From: Hydrogeniiclostridium mannosilyticum
GTDB taxonomy: Bacteria > Bacillota > Clostridia > Oscillospirales > Acutalibacteraceae
Direction: 5' to 3'
Assembly (NCBI RefSeq): GCF_003268275.1
Contig: NZ_QLYR01000001.1
Coordinates: 124,001-188,000, forward strand
Length of the DNA stretch: 64,000 nt
The notes beneath the pieces were generated by a model, which did not search any database, was not told where the DNA came from, and saw only the letters and a program-made list of their open reading frames with translations. This document shows, piece after piece, positions 1-7,389 of this stretch (its first letter is position 1; each line of letters begins with the position of its first letter). The position numbers were made by a program, and so were the translations under genes.

Positions 1-321
1 GAACATGACGGATCCGATTAAAAAACTCAGTCCTGCCACCGAATCCATTACCCGACGCGTCATATCCTCCGGAAGCACAATCCAGCCGTTTTCATTATAT
101 TCCGGCAGAGCTTCCCAGAATCCGGCCGTATCAAATGGCTGCATCAAGGCGTAAAAAGCTTTCTTGGCAGATTCTCCTTTTCCCAATTGGAATGCAAAAC
201 AAACTTCGCCATGCGACATGAGGGCCGCGCCCTTTTGAACGCAGGCGTGTTGCCCTGCGAATACTTCGGCCATACGATTGATCTCATCCCATTCCGCTAC
301 AGCAGCTTTGCTTTCACGCAT
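1..321 (-). CDS. Hypothetical protein, cut by window edge
   Basis: A reading frame of 107 codons stays open from an ATG at 321 to the left edge of the window, so only the N-terminal part is present. The stop of the upstream gene (322-324) abuts this ATG, giving TGAATG, which suggests translational coupling. The protein begins MRESKAAVAEWDEIN and is mostly helical in appearance, with no signal peptide. I do not recognise the family. It may function with the 161-residue protein encoded just upstream. Confidence 0.7.
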   Translation of the reverse strand, partial: MRESKAAVAEWDEINRMAEVFAGQHACVQKGAALMSHGEVCFAFQLGKGESAKKAFYALMQPFDTAGFWEALPEYNENGWIVLPEDMTRRVMDSVAGLSFLIGSVMF

Positions 322-807
322 TCAGCAACCCTTCCTTTCTTCTGCGTATTTCCACAGGTCCTTAAACAACTGATCGTAGATGTTCAGCCAGTCGTACAGC
401 ATCGGCTTGAAAAGTTCAAATCCTTCTCTCCCCTGCTCCCTTTCTCTTTCATCTTCCGACCGCCACATATCACGGATGTTCCGGTTGACCAGCGCCCAAG
501 CATACAAAAAGCCTTCCAGAAAAGCAAGCTTCCTTTCCCCTGTGGGATTATCCGCAAACAGCCTTTGAAAGTCTTCTATCTGCTTGTTCTTATACAGGGG
601 CTGCGGCGCCTCAGAGACAGTCTCTCCGTTGATATCGTTGACACATCCGCTTTCAATGAGAACGCAGTTGCGCCAGTATTCCTCTGTCCGCTCCTCATCA
701 TAGAGATCTTCCCTGTCGTACACCCTTACGTCACAGGATATTGGGCGCACGCTATAAACGCCGTTCAGGATCCCGTTCACCATTTCAATGATAAATTCAC
801 TTTTCAT
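322..807 (-). CDS. Hypothetical acidic protein
   Basis: A 161-residue cytosolic protein with no membrane segment. It is rich in Glu, Asp and aromatic residues, and its C-terminal half looks helical (about residues 85-160). A GGAGGG ribosome site lies 7 bases before the ATG. It ends directly against the next gene at 321, so the two are probably one transcript. No family could be assigned. The coding call rests on the ribosome site, codon pattern and tight junction. Confidence 0.7.
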   Translation of the reverse strand: MKSEFIIEMVNGILNGVYSVRPISCDVRVYDREDLYDEERTEEYWRNCVLIESGCVNDINGETVSEAPQPLYKNKQIEDFQRLFADNPTGERKLAFLEGFLYAWALVNRNIRDMWRSEDEREREQGREGFELFKPMLYDWLNIYDQLFKDLWKYAEERKGC

Positions 808-947
808 CTGTTATCCCTCCATAATTTCATTCTGCTGCTTCTCCGTTCGTCAAATGTGTTCCTGCATATAGTATGATAAAAGCTTTTGAGACCAAAAAAC
901 TGTGCCGGGATAAGGGTGTTAAATGTCCTATTTCGCTATATACGAGT

Positions 948-976
948 TTGACAAAGAAAAATTGGAATGTTATTCT
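948..976 (+). promoter_or_regulatory. Sigma-A type promoter for the CAP lipoprotein
   Basis: TTGACA at 948-953 and TATTCT at 971-976 are separated by 17 bases. The next gene start on this strand is the ATG at 1076, leaving a leader of about 95 bases. The -35 box is perfect and the -10 is one of the weaker variants. Confidence 0.6.
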
Positions 977-1075
977 GCTGTCATAACGAAGGAAACAAAT
1001 TATTGGATAGATAACCGTATCCAGTTATCAAACAAATACAATTGATAAAAAATAAACGGAACAGGAGGTTTTAAA

Positions 1076-1942
1076 ATGCGTATGAAATTTTTTATTCTTT
1101 CCCTACTTTTAATAATGCTTCTGAACGGATGCACTACGTCAGAAATCCCTTCCTCTTCATCCGATTCGGTCTCTACCGTTCTGCAGTCTTCAGAATCCGA
1201 ATCTCATCACAACGAGACTTCCTCTGAAACGAACATATCTTCTGAATCAGCCAATGTTAGTAGCGAACCAAAGGATACCTCTTCCAAATCGGAAAATGTG
1301 TCTTCCTCCTCTGCGCGAACCGATATATCGGAACCTGACGACCCTTCTCCCGCCAGTTCGAGCAGCGCTTCAAAAAACACAGAAAGTCCAGCATCCTCAA
1401 CCCCTCCCGCCGATATATCTTCCCAGTCCCCTGTTGAATCTGAAGAACCATCTTCCGGCAGCACCTGGACGCCAACTGTTTATGCAACAGAAAATGACCA
1501 TGCGGAGATTGCCAAAGAGGTTGTCAAGTATATCAACGAATACCGCGCTTCACAAGGAGCCTCCCCCGCCACACAATTGCCAGGGCTGAGCGAATATGCC
1601 AAATATCGAAGCAAGCAGCTTGTCACCAATTTTGCACATGATACCAATGATGTGCGCGCAGCTGCAACTGCTTTAAAATATGGCGAATATGTCGATCCAT
1701 CTGTTCACGGTCTGGACGGCGAACCTTATTATCGACCCTGTGCAAGAGAAGCCATCGGACAATTCGGAAAAATAGGCACGATCGATGAAGTCGCACAGCA
1801 CATCGCCAATATGTTTTTTAACAGCTCAGGTCATTGGGCCTACGTCGGCAGCAGTGAATATAGCTATATCGGTATAGGGATCACTTATGCTGCAAACCGA
1901 TGGTACTGCAACATCGCCGTTTCAAACGAAAATAACGGATAA
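1076..1942 (+). CDS. CAP (SCP-like) domain lipoprotein
   Basis: A 288-residue secreted lipoprotein. Residues 1-19 form a signal peptide ending in the lipobox LNGC, so Cys19 should be lipidated. Residues 20-135 are a low-complexity Ser/Glu/Pro spacer, probably spanning the cell wall. Residues 145-284 match a bacterial CAP domain: the opening helix YINEYRASQG, the His-containing HWAYVGSSEY stretch, and a final YIGIGI strand. Bacterial CAP domains are widespread on clostridial surfaces but their activity is mostly unknown. An AGGAGG site sits 9 bases before the ATG. The gene is monocistronic, with its own promoter (948) and terminator (2031). Confidence 0.88.
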   Translation: MRMKFFILSLLLIMLLNGCTTSEIPSSSSDSVSTVLQSSESESHHNETSSETNISSESANVSSEPKDTSSKSENVSSSSARTDISEPDDPSPASSSSASKNTESPASSTPPADISSQSPVESEEPSSGSTWTPTVYATENDHAEIAKEVVKYINEYRASQGASPATQLPGLSEYAKYRSKQLVTNFAHDTNDVRAAATALKYGEYVDPSVHGLDGEPYYRPCAREAIGQFGKIGTIDEVAQHIANMFFNSSGHWAYVGSSEYSYIGIGITYAANRWYCNIAVSNENNG

Positions 1943-2030
1943 TTAGTTGTTTGCTATTTCTACAAGCATAACCACGCTCAAAGGATAACTTTTTCTCAAA
2001 GATAAAATCTTATATCTGAATTTAACATAA

Positions 2031-2063
2031 GAAGCCCCGCCGGGTTAATCCCGGCGGGGCTTC
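2031..2063 (+). terminator. Rho-independent terminator
   Basis: A GC-rich hairpin with a 14-bp stem (GAAGCCCCGCCGGG paired with CCCGGCGGGGCTTC) and a 5-base TTAAT loop, followed by a T-rich tract. It closes the CAP lipoprotein transcript. Confidence 0.85.
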
Positions 2064-2384
2064 TCGTTGTAGATTGTTGTTTTCTTCTTTACTGCCTTGT
2101 TTTTATTTTTCCAAATTATAAATCCTGTAACAGCAAGGAACAACATCTGTCATATACAAAATTGCCTGAACAAATTCTCCGAGCATCATATTTTTGATAA
2201 TTTAAAGCCGTCTGCTATCCTCTATAACAAAAGTATTCTCTTTTCTGCTTTGCTTCTAAGTATGAGTCTATGAGCGATATGATCACTGTTACATAAAGTC
2301 CAGTTTCCATCAGTGGCTCTTTCTCAATGATTCTCAACTCCTTTTCTCAGACTTATTCTAAGAATAGTATGTAAATTTCTCTAT
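2064..2384. other. Intergenic stretch, no gene seen
   Basis: AT-rich sequence between the terminator at 2031 and the convergent YwbE-like gene. No reading frame with a ribosome site and no clear repeat was found. Confidence 0.5.
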
Positions 2385-2594
2385 TCATTTAATATCAGGA
2401 ATAATCCTTTGAACCCTGCCCACCTGTCCATCCAGCAATTCAACCTTGATACCTCTCGAATGATAGGATTTGTTTGTTAGAACTCTCTTCACATTTCCTC
2501 TGACCAGACGGGCTGTACCTTGGTCTTGCTTTAAAACAATGTCCACTGTGATTCCTGGCTTAATATTTTTTCGACACATATTTTCGCTAATCAT
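2385..2594 (-). CDS. ywbE: YwbE family protein
   Basis: A 69-residue protein with the conserved YwbE/DUF2196 pattern: NIKPGITVDIVLKQDQ near the start, then RGNVKRVLTN, and a C-terminal GIKVELLDGQVGRVQ. Members are small basic proteins of unknown function, with a beta-rich fold suggestive of nucleic-acid binding. The ATG at 2594 is preferred over an upstream in-frame start at 2645 because AGAGGTG lies 6 bases before it and family similarity begins just after it. The upstream hypothetical gene (2620) ends 25 bases before. Confidence 0.85.
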   Translation of the reverse strand: MISENMCRKNIKPGITVDIVLKQDQGTARLVRGNVKRVLTNKSYHSRGIKVELLDGQVGRVQRIIPDIK

Positions 2595-2619
2595 TTTTAT
2601 CACCTCTAAAGGTAGTATG

Positions 2620-3309
2620 TTAGATAAGTAAAAAACCTTCCGCAAAATATGCAGAAGGTTTCAAAGGTTTTTCAGTAGAAAATTTCCGCACGCTCCGGTC
2701 TGAAAGTACGGATGTAAAAAACACCTTTTGACCGCGGTACCTTTGAAAATATCCCCATATGCCCCTCAGCACATAGAACTTTTCGCGTTCCTTTACCGGC
2801 CTCACCTTCCTCTGAAACGGACGATATACATGACGCGAATCCAGAAAGCCTACATGGATTTCCTTGGCTCCTTTAAAATTTCCCAGCGCCTCCAGCAGCT
2901 GATCGGTCGTTTTCACATAGACCGTCTTGTATGGCTCCCGGCTACAGTCCGTTACAAGAACTCTGTTCCCGGCATCGTGATATTCCTCTACTGTGAGCGC
3001 CGACTTTATACCGGAAAGGATCCATCTTTCAAGCTCTCCTGTTTTGAATTCCATATACCGGCTAGGTCTGAGCAATCCCTTGTTGTCCTCATTGATGGCC
3101 TCAAAATACTTCGCCGTCTTTTCAATGTCGTCCCTTGAAAAAAGGATTTTGCCCCGGCATCCTAAATTTAGAACATGCCAGTACCTTTCCCGAACTTTCC
3201 GGCCATCTTGGTTATATTCATAACAATTGGAAGAGCCCTGATTGATAATCGGGATATACTGTTCCCCAACTTCGATAAATGCTATGTCATATAAAATCTC
3301 GCTGCTCAT
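2620..3309 (-). CDS. Hypothetical protein
   Basis: A 229-residue soluble protein with many Tyr, Arg and Lys residues and no signal peptide. The C-terminal third (about 150-215) is strongly basic. No family was recognised. It lies between the small CxxC protein (3324) and ywbE on the same strand, so the three may be co-transcribed. The frame is real by length and codon pattern, but the function is unknown. Confidence 0.65.
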   Translation of the reverse strand: MSSEILYDIAFIEVGEQYIPIINQGSSNCYEYNQDGRKVRERYWHVLNLGCRGKILFSRDDIEKTAKYFEAINEDNKGLLRPSRYMEFKTGELERWILSGIKSALTVEEYHDAGNRVLVTDCSREPYKTVYVKTTDQLLEALGNFKGAKEIHVGFLDSRHVYRPFQRKVRPVKEREKFYVLRGIWGYFQRYRGQKVFFTSVLSDRSVRKFSTEKPLKPSAYFAEGFLLI

Positions 3310-3323
3310 TCTAACACCCTTTC

Positions 3324-3524
3324 TTACTGGCTTTTTACAGGCAGTTTTAAGCGGTATCGGGTATTTCGGGTTTCAAAGCGGACAGCGCTATCCTTACATT
3401 TTTTCATCCTTAGTACTTCTGAGGTTTGCAGAACGTTATCTTCTATCTGAATCATAGCACTTCCCCCGACACGAATGGGATATATGGGGGTCCCACAAAT
3501 TCTGCATTTTTTCTTTTTGACCAT
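3324..3524 (-). CDS. Small CxxC protein, hypothetical
   Basis: A 66-residue basic protein that begins with a Lys-rich stretch and KCRICGTPIYP, half of a zinc-knuckle pattern. No second CxxC pair is present, so metal binding would need a dimer or is absent. The ATG at 3524 is preferred; a GTG 18 bases upstream sits inside the AAAGGTGGGG ribosome site. It may be the first gene of the 3524-2385 unit. Confidence 0.4.
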   Translation of the reverse strand: MVKKKKCRICGTPIYPIRVGGSAMIQIEDNVLQTSEVLRMKKCKDSAVRFETRNTRYRLKLPVKSQ

Positions 3525-4122
3525 AAAACTCTTTTTCCCCACCTTTCGACTATTACAAATTCTAAATTTTCAATTGCTTTATATAACAAGCCCAGCCTCT
3601 TATCAAGGAAAGACAGCGTATATGCCAGTTCCTTTGGTGGGTTTTTTCAAATTTTTCGGGATATTGTCGCGACACTCTGATTATGCAGCATACGTCTCAT
3701 CCAGTAGTCTCGGAATTTTTCTCAGCGCTTCAACCATAACTCGATCTTCTTTTTTCCTTCCCTTATCCAACCCCCATACTTCCTTTCGTCTTTATATCGT
3801 TTCTGCTTTTAGTATGACGGTAGAAGTCATGAAACAAAAGGGAATAAAATCTAAGCACCTTAAAATATGCCAAAAACAATTTCTTCGAGCATATGTTTAT
3901 GCCGCCTGCCGCTATGAGTTCTTAGCCATGACCTCCTTTTGCAGAAATAAAAAAGGCGAATGCGCATAATACGACTATTCTATCAAAAAAAGAAGATAAA
4001 GGAAAATTACAGAAGAAAGCTGTCAAATGAAAAAGGTGATTTATTATGTAACGAACACTTTTCTACTCCCATATTTACAATAATAATCACTATTGTACTA
4101 TTTAAATATCCTCCTAGTTCTA
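3525..4122. other. Intergenic stretch with a possible gene remnant
   Basis: No intact gene was identified. On the minus strand a frame ending in a TAA at 3681-3683 reads like a protein C-terminus (ending LLDETYAA) for about 35 codons. It is closed upstream by a stop and has no start codon or ribosome site. It could be the tail of a decayed gene. The plus-strand frame across 3475-3969 has the composition of an antisense shadow. Confidence 0.35.
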
Positions 4123-4314
4123 TTATTTTATTTTTTTGACATATAACATATTACTGATTAAATAAGGTTGCCTATAATTTCTGCGAGCCACAACAAAAGA
4201 ATCCATATCCACACAGCTATGACCGCATTTCCCAATATAAAAAATATGTTTTTCAAACTTATACTCGCTTAATGCATGGACTTCTTCAGATAAAAACACT
4301 CTTACCGTTTTCAT
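4123..4314 (-). CDS. Small hypothetical protein
   Basis: A 63-residue frame with an AAGGA ribosome-like site 7 bases before the ATG. It is basic at both ends and contains one KCGHSC segment. No family was recognised. Reality is uncertain because the region is AT-rich and the frame is short. Confidence 0.35.
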   Translation of the reverse strand: MKTVRVFLSEEVHALSEYKFEKHIFYIGKCGHSCVDMDSFVVARRNYRQPYLISNMLYVKKIK

Positions 4315-4500
4315 TTCACTGTCCTTAAGCTTTAAGTTGATTCTTTTGCCATCTTTTATAATAGCCTTGGCGGACTATTCTCATGGTATCGTCAAAAATA
4401 TTCATTGTTTTCAATTTACTACCTCTTTAGATCATATGCTCCTGTCATTTACGCTAGAGGAGCATACAATCAAACGTATTGTTTGCTAAACTGCGCGAGC

Positions 4501-5142
4501 TCACAATTTTTCCTGAAGTTCTTGCAAAAAGCCAATAAATTCATCTACGGTCAATATCGTTACTTTAGGATCATTATTCCCAATTGTATGTAAAAGCTGT
4601 TTGTTTTTCGCTTCCATCAGCGCTTTTCTAAAGAGGTTATCCTGTTCAAATCTTGCATGATACGCTCTGCGAACAAGAACATGATATTGTTCGGAAAAAC
4701 GATCAATCGTTTCTCCTTGCCAATAGAGATGTTTGCCATCAAAGCCTGCAACTGCCAGACCTGCCTTTTTTGCTTCTTTGCCTGCAAGAGAGCATATATG
4801 AATCTGTTCTTCTTGATTTGAAGTTTTTAGTGATTGCAAAAAACCTTCCATTGACTTGATGTTTATACCCTCAAATATAAAATCTGTCTTACAAAAATTA
4901 CTGAGATGAGATGCACAAAAATTACCGTGCGAATAAATATCTACTGCCTTAGCGGCATCATAGAACATTCCTTTTTCTCTCAATTCCTGCCTATAAGCGA
5001 CTGCCTGTTCTCTGGGCATATCCCGCATTTTCTCTATATCACGGCCATAATATGGCATTAATCTAACTGTAATGCTAGCTATATCTTCCAATTCACCTCT
5101 CGAAACAGAGGCTGGGCAATAATCATCAAAATCGTTTCTCAT
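4501..5142 (-). CDS. NADAR-like domain protein
   Basis: A 213-residue cytosolic protein. Residues 73-210 fit the NADAR (YbiA-like) pattern: SNF at 81-83, a strand then SMEGFLQSLK with Glu99 in the position of the conserved acidic residue, then VLVRRAYHARF followed by FRKALMEAKNKQLLHTIGNNDP. NADAR proteins are known as N-glycosidases or ADP-ribosyl-guanosine hydrolases and can reverse DNA ADP-ribosylation by DarT-like toxins. Here the fold call is from motif reading only. It is the last of three closely spaced minus-strand genes with 5210 and 5630. No DarT-like toxin is visible in the window. Confidence 0.6.
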   Translation of the reverse strand: MRNDFDDYCPASVSRGELEDIASITVRLMPYYGRDIEKMRDMPREQAVAYRQELREKGMFYDAAKAVDIYSHGNFCASHLSNFCKTDFIFEGINIKSMEGFLQSLKTSNQEEQIHICSLAGKEAKKAGLAVAGFDGKHLYWQGETIDRFSEQYHVLVRRAYHARFEQDNLFRKALMEAKNKQLLHTIGNNDPKVTILTVDEFIGFLQELQEKL

Positions 5143-5209
5143 AGCAAAGGACTCCTTCTTTTATTTAGGATTATATTTATTTGTAGGTATGCTATCGCCG
5201 TTTCACTAA

Positions 5210-5581
5210 TTAGAAAAAATATTTCTTCAATATGTTTGGTAATTGATGCACTTTGGCGTATCCTTGAATTGTTGCAATGCGATAACCACCGGTGCAATAA
5301 ACAGCATGAATATTTCCGCTTTGCTCTTGTACTAAATACAAGTCATGCCATGAATCATATTCCCGATCTCCTGAATCAAAAGTCGGAATATCCTTAGAGA
5401 GCCGAACAACCCTCGGATAATAACCATCGGTAAAAAACCTCACATTGCAGTCTTTGAATTTGTCCGCGTCAAGGGGGGTGCCGCTTTGATATTTCTCCAG
5501 ATCTTCCTCTGTCACGTTTAAAGTCTCCATTGAAAAGAGAAAGCCCTTACCGAAATCGCGTTCAATAGATTTGTTAAACAT
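5210..5581 (-). CDS. Hypothetical protein of the NADAR/HD cassette
   Basis: A 123-residue soluble protein, acidic in its N-terminal half. Aromatic-rich strands such as SWHDLYLVQEQ and GNIHAVYCTGGYRIATIQG suggest a small beta-rich fold. No family was recognised. It lies 67 bases before the NADAR-like gene and 48 bases after the HD gene on the same strand, which points to one transcript and a shared role. Confidence 0.6.
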   Translation of the reverse strand: MFNKSIERDFGKGFLFSMETLNVTEEDLEKYQSGTPLDADKFKDCNVRFFTDGYYPRVVRLSKDIPTFDSGDREYDSWHDLYLVQEQSGNIHAVYCTGGYRIATIQGYAKVHQLPNILKKYFF

Positions 5582-5629
5582 TGTTAATCCTCCACATATC
5601 TATTCATACACACATCTAAAAACGCTATT

Positions 5630-6277
5630 TTATTCTATTGTTTCAGTATCTTCATTTCTGCTTTCGTATGCCTGCATTGTCAAATCGATTGCATCAACCA
5701 CACTTGTGATATGATATTTCAGCATAAACAGCCTGTCTGATTCCTCTGGATAATGATCCTTAGCTTGTCTCAACAGTGGGAGTACATAAGTTCTTGTCTC
5801 TTTTATATAAGACTTGAGCTTTTCAACAGAAAAAATACCTGCCATACTTGAAACATTATGGCACCGGTCGATCAACTTGGTAATCACAGCTTCCTTACTC
5901 TGAATGAGCATATTATAATATCTGGTCTTGGCAATATCTTTTGTTTCTCCTGGCAAAACTTCGAAAGTCATTAGCTGAACGCCCCTGCGGACAATATCGT
6001 TTACCGGAAGTTCTTCTAAAGCCACACCGCAATCTTCACAAACATCATGCAGAAGAATTGTTGCTATGGTATTGTCATCTCGAATTCCCATGCTCAACGC
6101 ATTACAAGCCATAGTAAGAGGATGCACAATATACGGGTCGCCATTTTTACGTTTCTGTCCATTATGCTTTTCCCTGGCAAAAGAAAGTGCCTTAAGCGTC
6201 TGGATCATACCAACCCCCGATGCATATCCGCGGATATATGTATACATTTTGTCCGCATTATAAACTGTACGTTCCAT
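5630..6277 (-). CDS. SpoT/RelA-type HD phosphohydrolase
   Basis: A 215-residue protein made almost only of an HD hydrolase domain. All expected metal ligands are visible: His52 in YIVHP, His77-Asp78 in LLHDV, and Asp137 in LIDRCHN. The approach helix AREKHNGQKRKNGDPYIVHP is typical of the (p)ppGpp hydrolase group (small MESH1-like proteins). There is no synthetase, TGS or ACT domain. The ATG at 6277 has AAAGGAGG 7 bases upstream; an earlier in-frame start at 6319 lacks one. Inferred role: hydrolysis of (p)ppGpp or a related nucleotide, cytosolic. It is the first gene of the cassette with 5210 and 4501. Confidence 0.8.
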   Translation of the reverse strand: MERTVYNADKMYTYIRGYASGVGMIQTLKALSFAREKHNGQKRKNGDPYIVHPLTMACNALSMGIRDDNTIATILLHDVCEDCGVALEELPVNDIVRRGVQLMTFEVLPGETKDIAKTRYYNMLIQSKEAVITKLIDRCHNVSSMAGIFSVEKLKSYIKETRTYVLPLLRQAKDHYPEESDRLFMLKYHITSVVDAIDLTMQAYESRNEDTETIE

Positions 6278-6391
6278 TTCACATCCTCCTTTGTATTGCC
6301 TTAACCGACCTATCGCCATTTTATCATATCATTCTCAAAAATAACTCTTGTCTGCATTTTTCACCTTCAAAACCGCTTTTTTGGCGCTCTG

Positions 6392-6727
6392 TTATTGACC
6401 GGCTTCAGAATTCTGTGCCACAGCGATATCAATCCCTTCAATTTGCAGCGCAATCCCCTTTTGTTTCGACGCTTCGGTAAGCAGACGCTGAATATCCTCC
6501 TTATAATGGTTTAAGCACGCCACGGCAAGCTCATCCCTCGTATCCTGCGGAAGCGCTTTTAAAGCCGCTTTTGCCGCTATTGACGAAACACCTTTGGTCT
6601 TCGACAAGACGGAAGCCAAAAAAGCGTTCTCAGATTTTTTTGACAAATGCTCCAGCAGCACTGGAAGCAGTGTATCCAAAGCGGCTTCATAATCAACATT
6701 GTTCACTGAAATTTTAACATCAATCAT
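6392..6727 (-). CDS. Hypothetical protein, end of dynamin operon
   Basis: A 111-residue soluble, helix-rich protein with many Ala, Leu and Lys residues. AAAGGG lies about 7 bases before the ATG. It follows the two-TM protein at 6840 by 112 bases, and a hairpin (6774-6816) lies between them, so its expression may be attenuated relative to the dynamins. No family was recognised. Confidence 0.55.
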   Translation of the reverse strand: MIDVKISVNNVDYEAALDTLLPVLLEHLSKKSENAFLASVLSKTKGVSSIAAKAALKALPQDTRDELAVACLNHYKEDIQRLLTEASKQKGIALQIEGIDIAVAQNSEAGQ

Positions 6728-6773
6728 AATTTTCCCTTTCTTTCCGCTCTGACTTCAAAAATAAGGTTTTAAG

Positions 6774-6816
6774 AACGGCCCAGTCCGCAGCTTTCAAAAG
6801 GCAGACCAGGCCGTTT
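6774..6816 (-). terminator. Hairpin between the last two dynamin-operon genes
   Basis: Outer arms AACGGCC and GGCCGTT, with further pairing inside, form an imperfect stem-loop. The T run is longer on the plus strand (CCGTTTTTG) and weak on the minus strand. It may act as a partial terminator or an mRNA end-protecting structure. Confidence 0.45.
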
Positions 6817-6839
6817 TTGTCTTATGCAGGGTTATAGAT

Positions 6840-7370
6840 TTAGCAGGCAGAACAGTTCAATACCCCGTCAATTTCCTCCCGGACAAGGGAAAGCTGTTCC
6901 AGATATTTTGTAATCCCTTCTCTTTCCGCCTTTTCCCTTTCGCTTTTCTGATACCCTTTCATTGCCGGGTACAAAACCACCGCTGGAATTGCCGCTGACA
7001 GGAGGGTCCCCCATGTCCCTAAGTGGAGAATCCACGCCCCGACACCGGCGCCGGCCGCCGCTCCTCCTGCCGCAATCCCGATAACGCCAAGTTCCGGGAA
7101 ACCTTTTTTCCCTGGGATTTCCTCCAGCTTGATTTCCTGTAAAATCGTTTTGACTTTCTCAGCCGTCTGCGGTTCTTCCTTTTCCAACTGTTTCAGCCAC
7201 TGGCCGCATGCGTTGTATGGATCGAACCACATGGAGGCCGCATCTTGAACCGACATCTCCGCCGCAGCACCGCTTAATGCGCATTGTTTGCTTTTTTCCA
7301 TCAGCTTTGCCCGGCACATCACCATAAACTTTTTCCATACGGAATCAAATTCCCGGATTGTATCCATCAC
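6840..7370 (-). CDS. Two-helix membrane protein next to dynamins
   Basis: A 176-residue protein with a soluble N-terminal part (1-90), a Gly/Ala-rich hydrophobic hairpin (about 92-137, including VIGIAAGGAAAGAGVGAWIL), then a charged helical tail. This hairpin resembles the membrane paddles of the neighbouring dynamins. There is no GTPase motif. A GTG at 7370 sits 7 bases after AGGAG; an ATG follows at 7367 and either could start. Placed 19 bases after the 7390 dynamin, it is likely its membrane partner. The family was not recognised. Confidence 0.6.
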   Translation of the reverse strand: MMDTIREFDSVWKKFMVMCRAKLMEKSKQCALSGAAAEMSVQDAASMWFDPYNACGQWLKQLEKEEPQTAEKVKTILQEIKLEEIPGKKGFPELGVIGIAAGGAAAGAGVGAWILHLGTWGTLLSAAIPAVVLYPAMKGYQKSEREKAEREGITKYLEQLSLVREEIDGVLNCSAC

Positions 7371-7389
7371 TGCTTTACTCCTCTCTTAC

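Noticed and set aside
3475-3969. 164-codon plus-strand frame
   Set aside because: Composition is unlike a protein (many Phe, Ser, Leu in AT-rich sequence) and no ribosome site precedes it.
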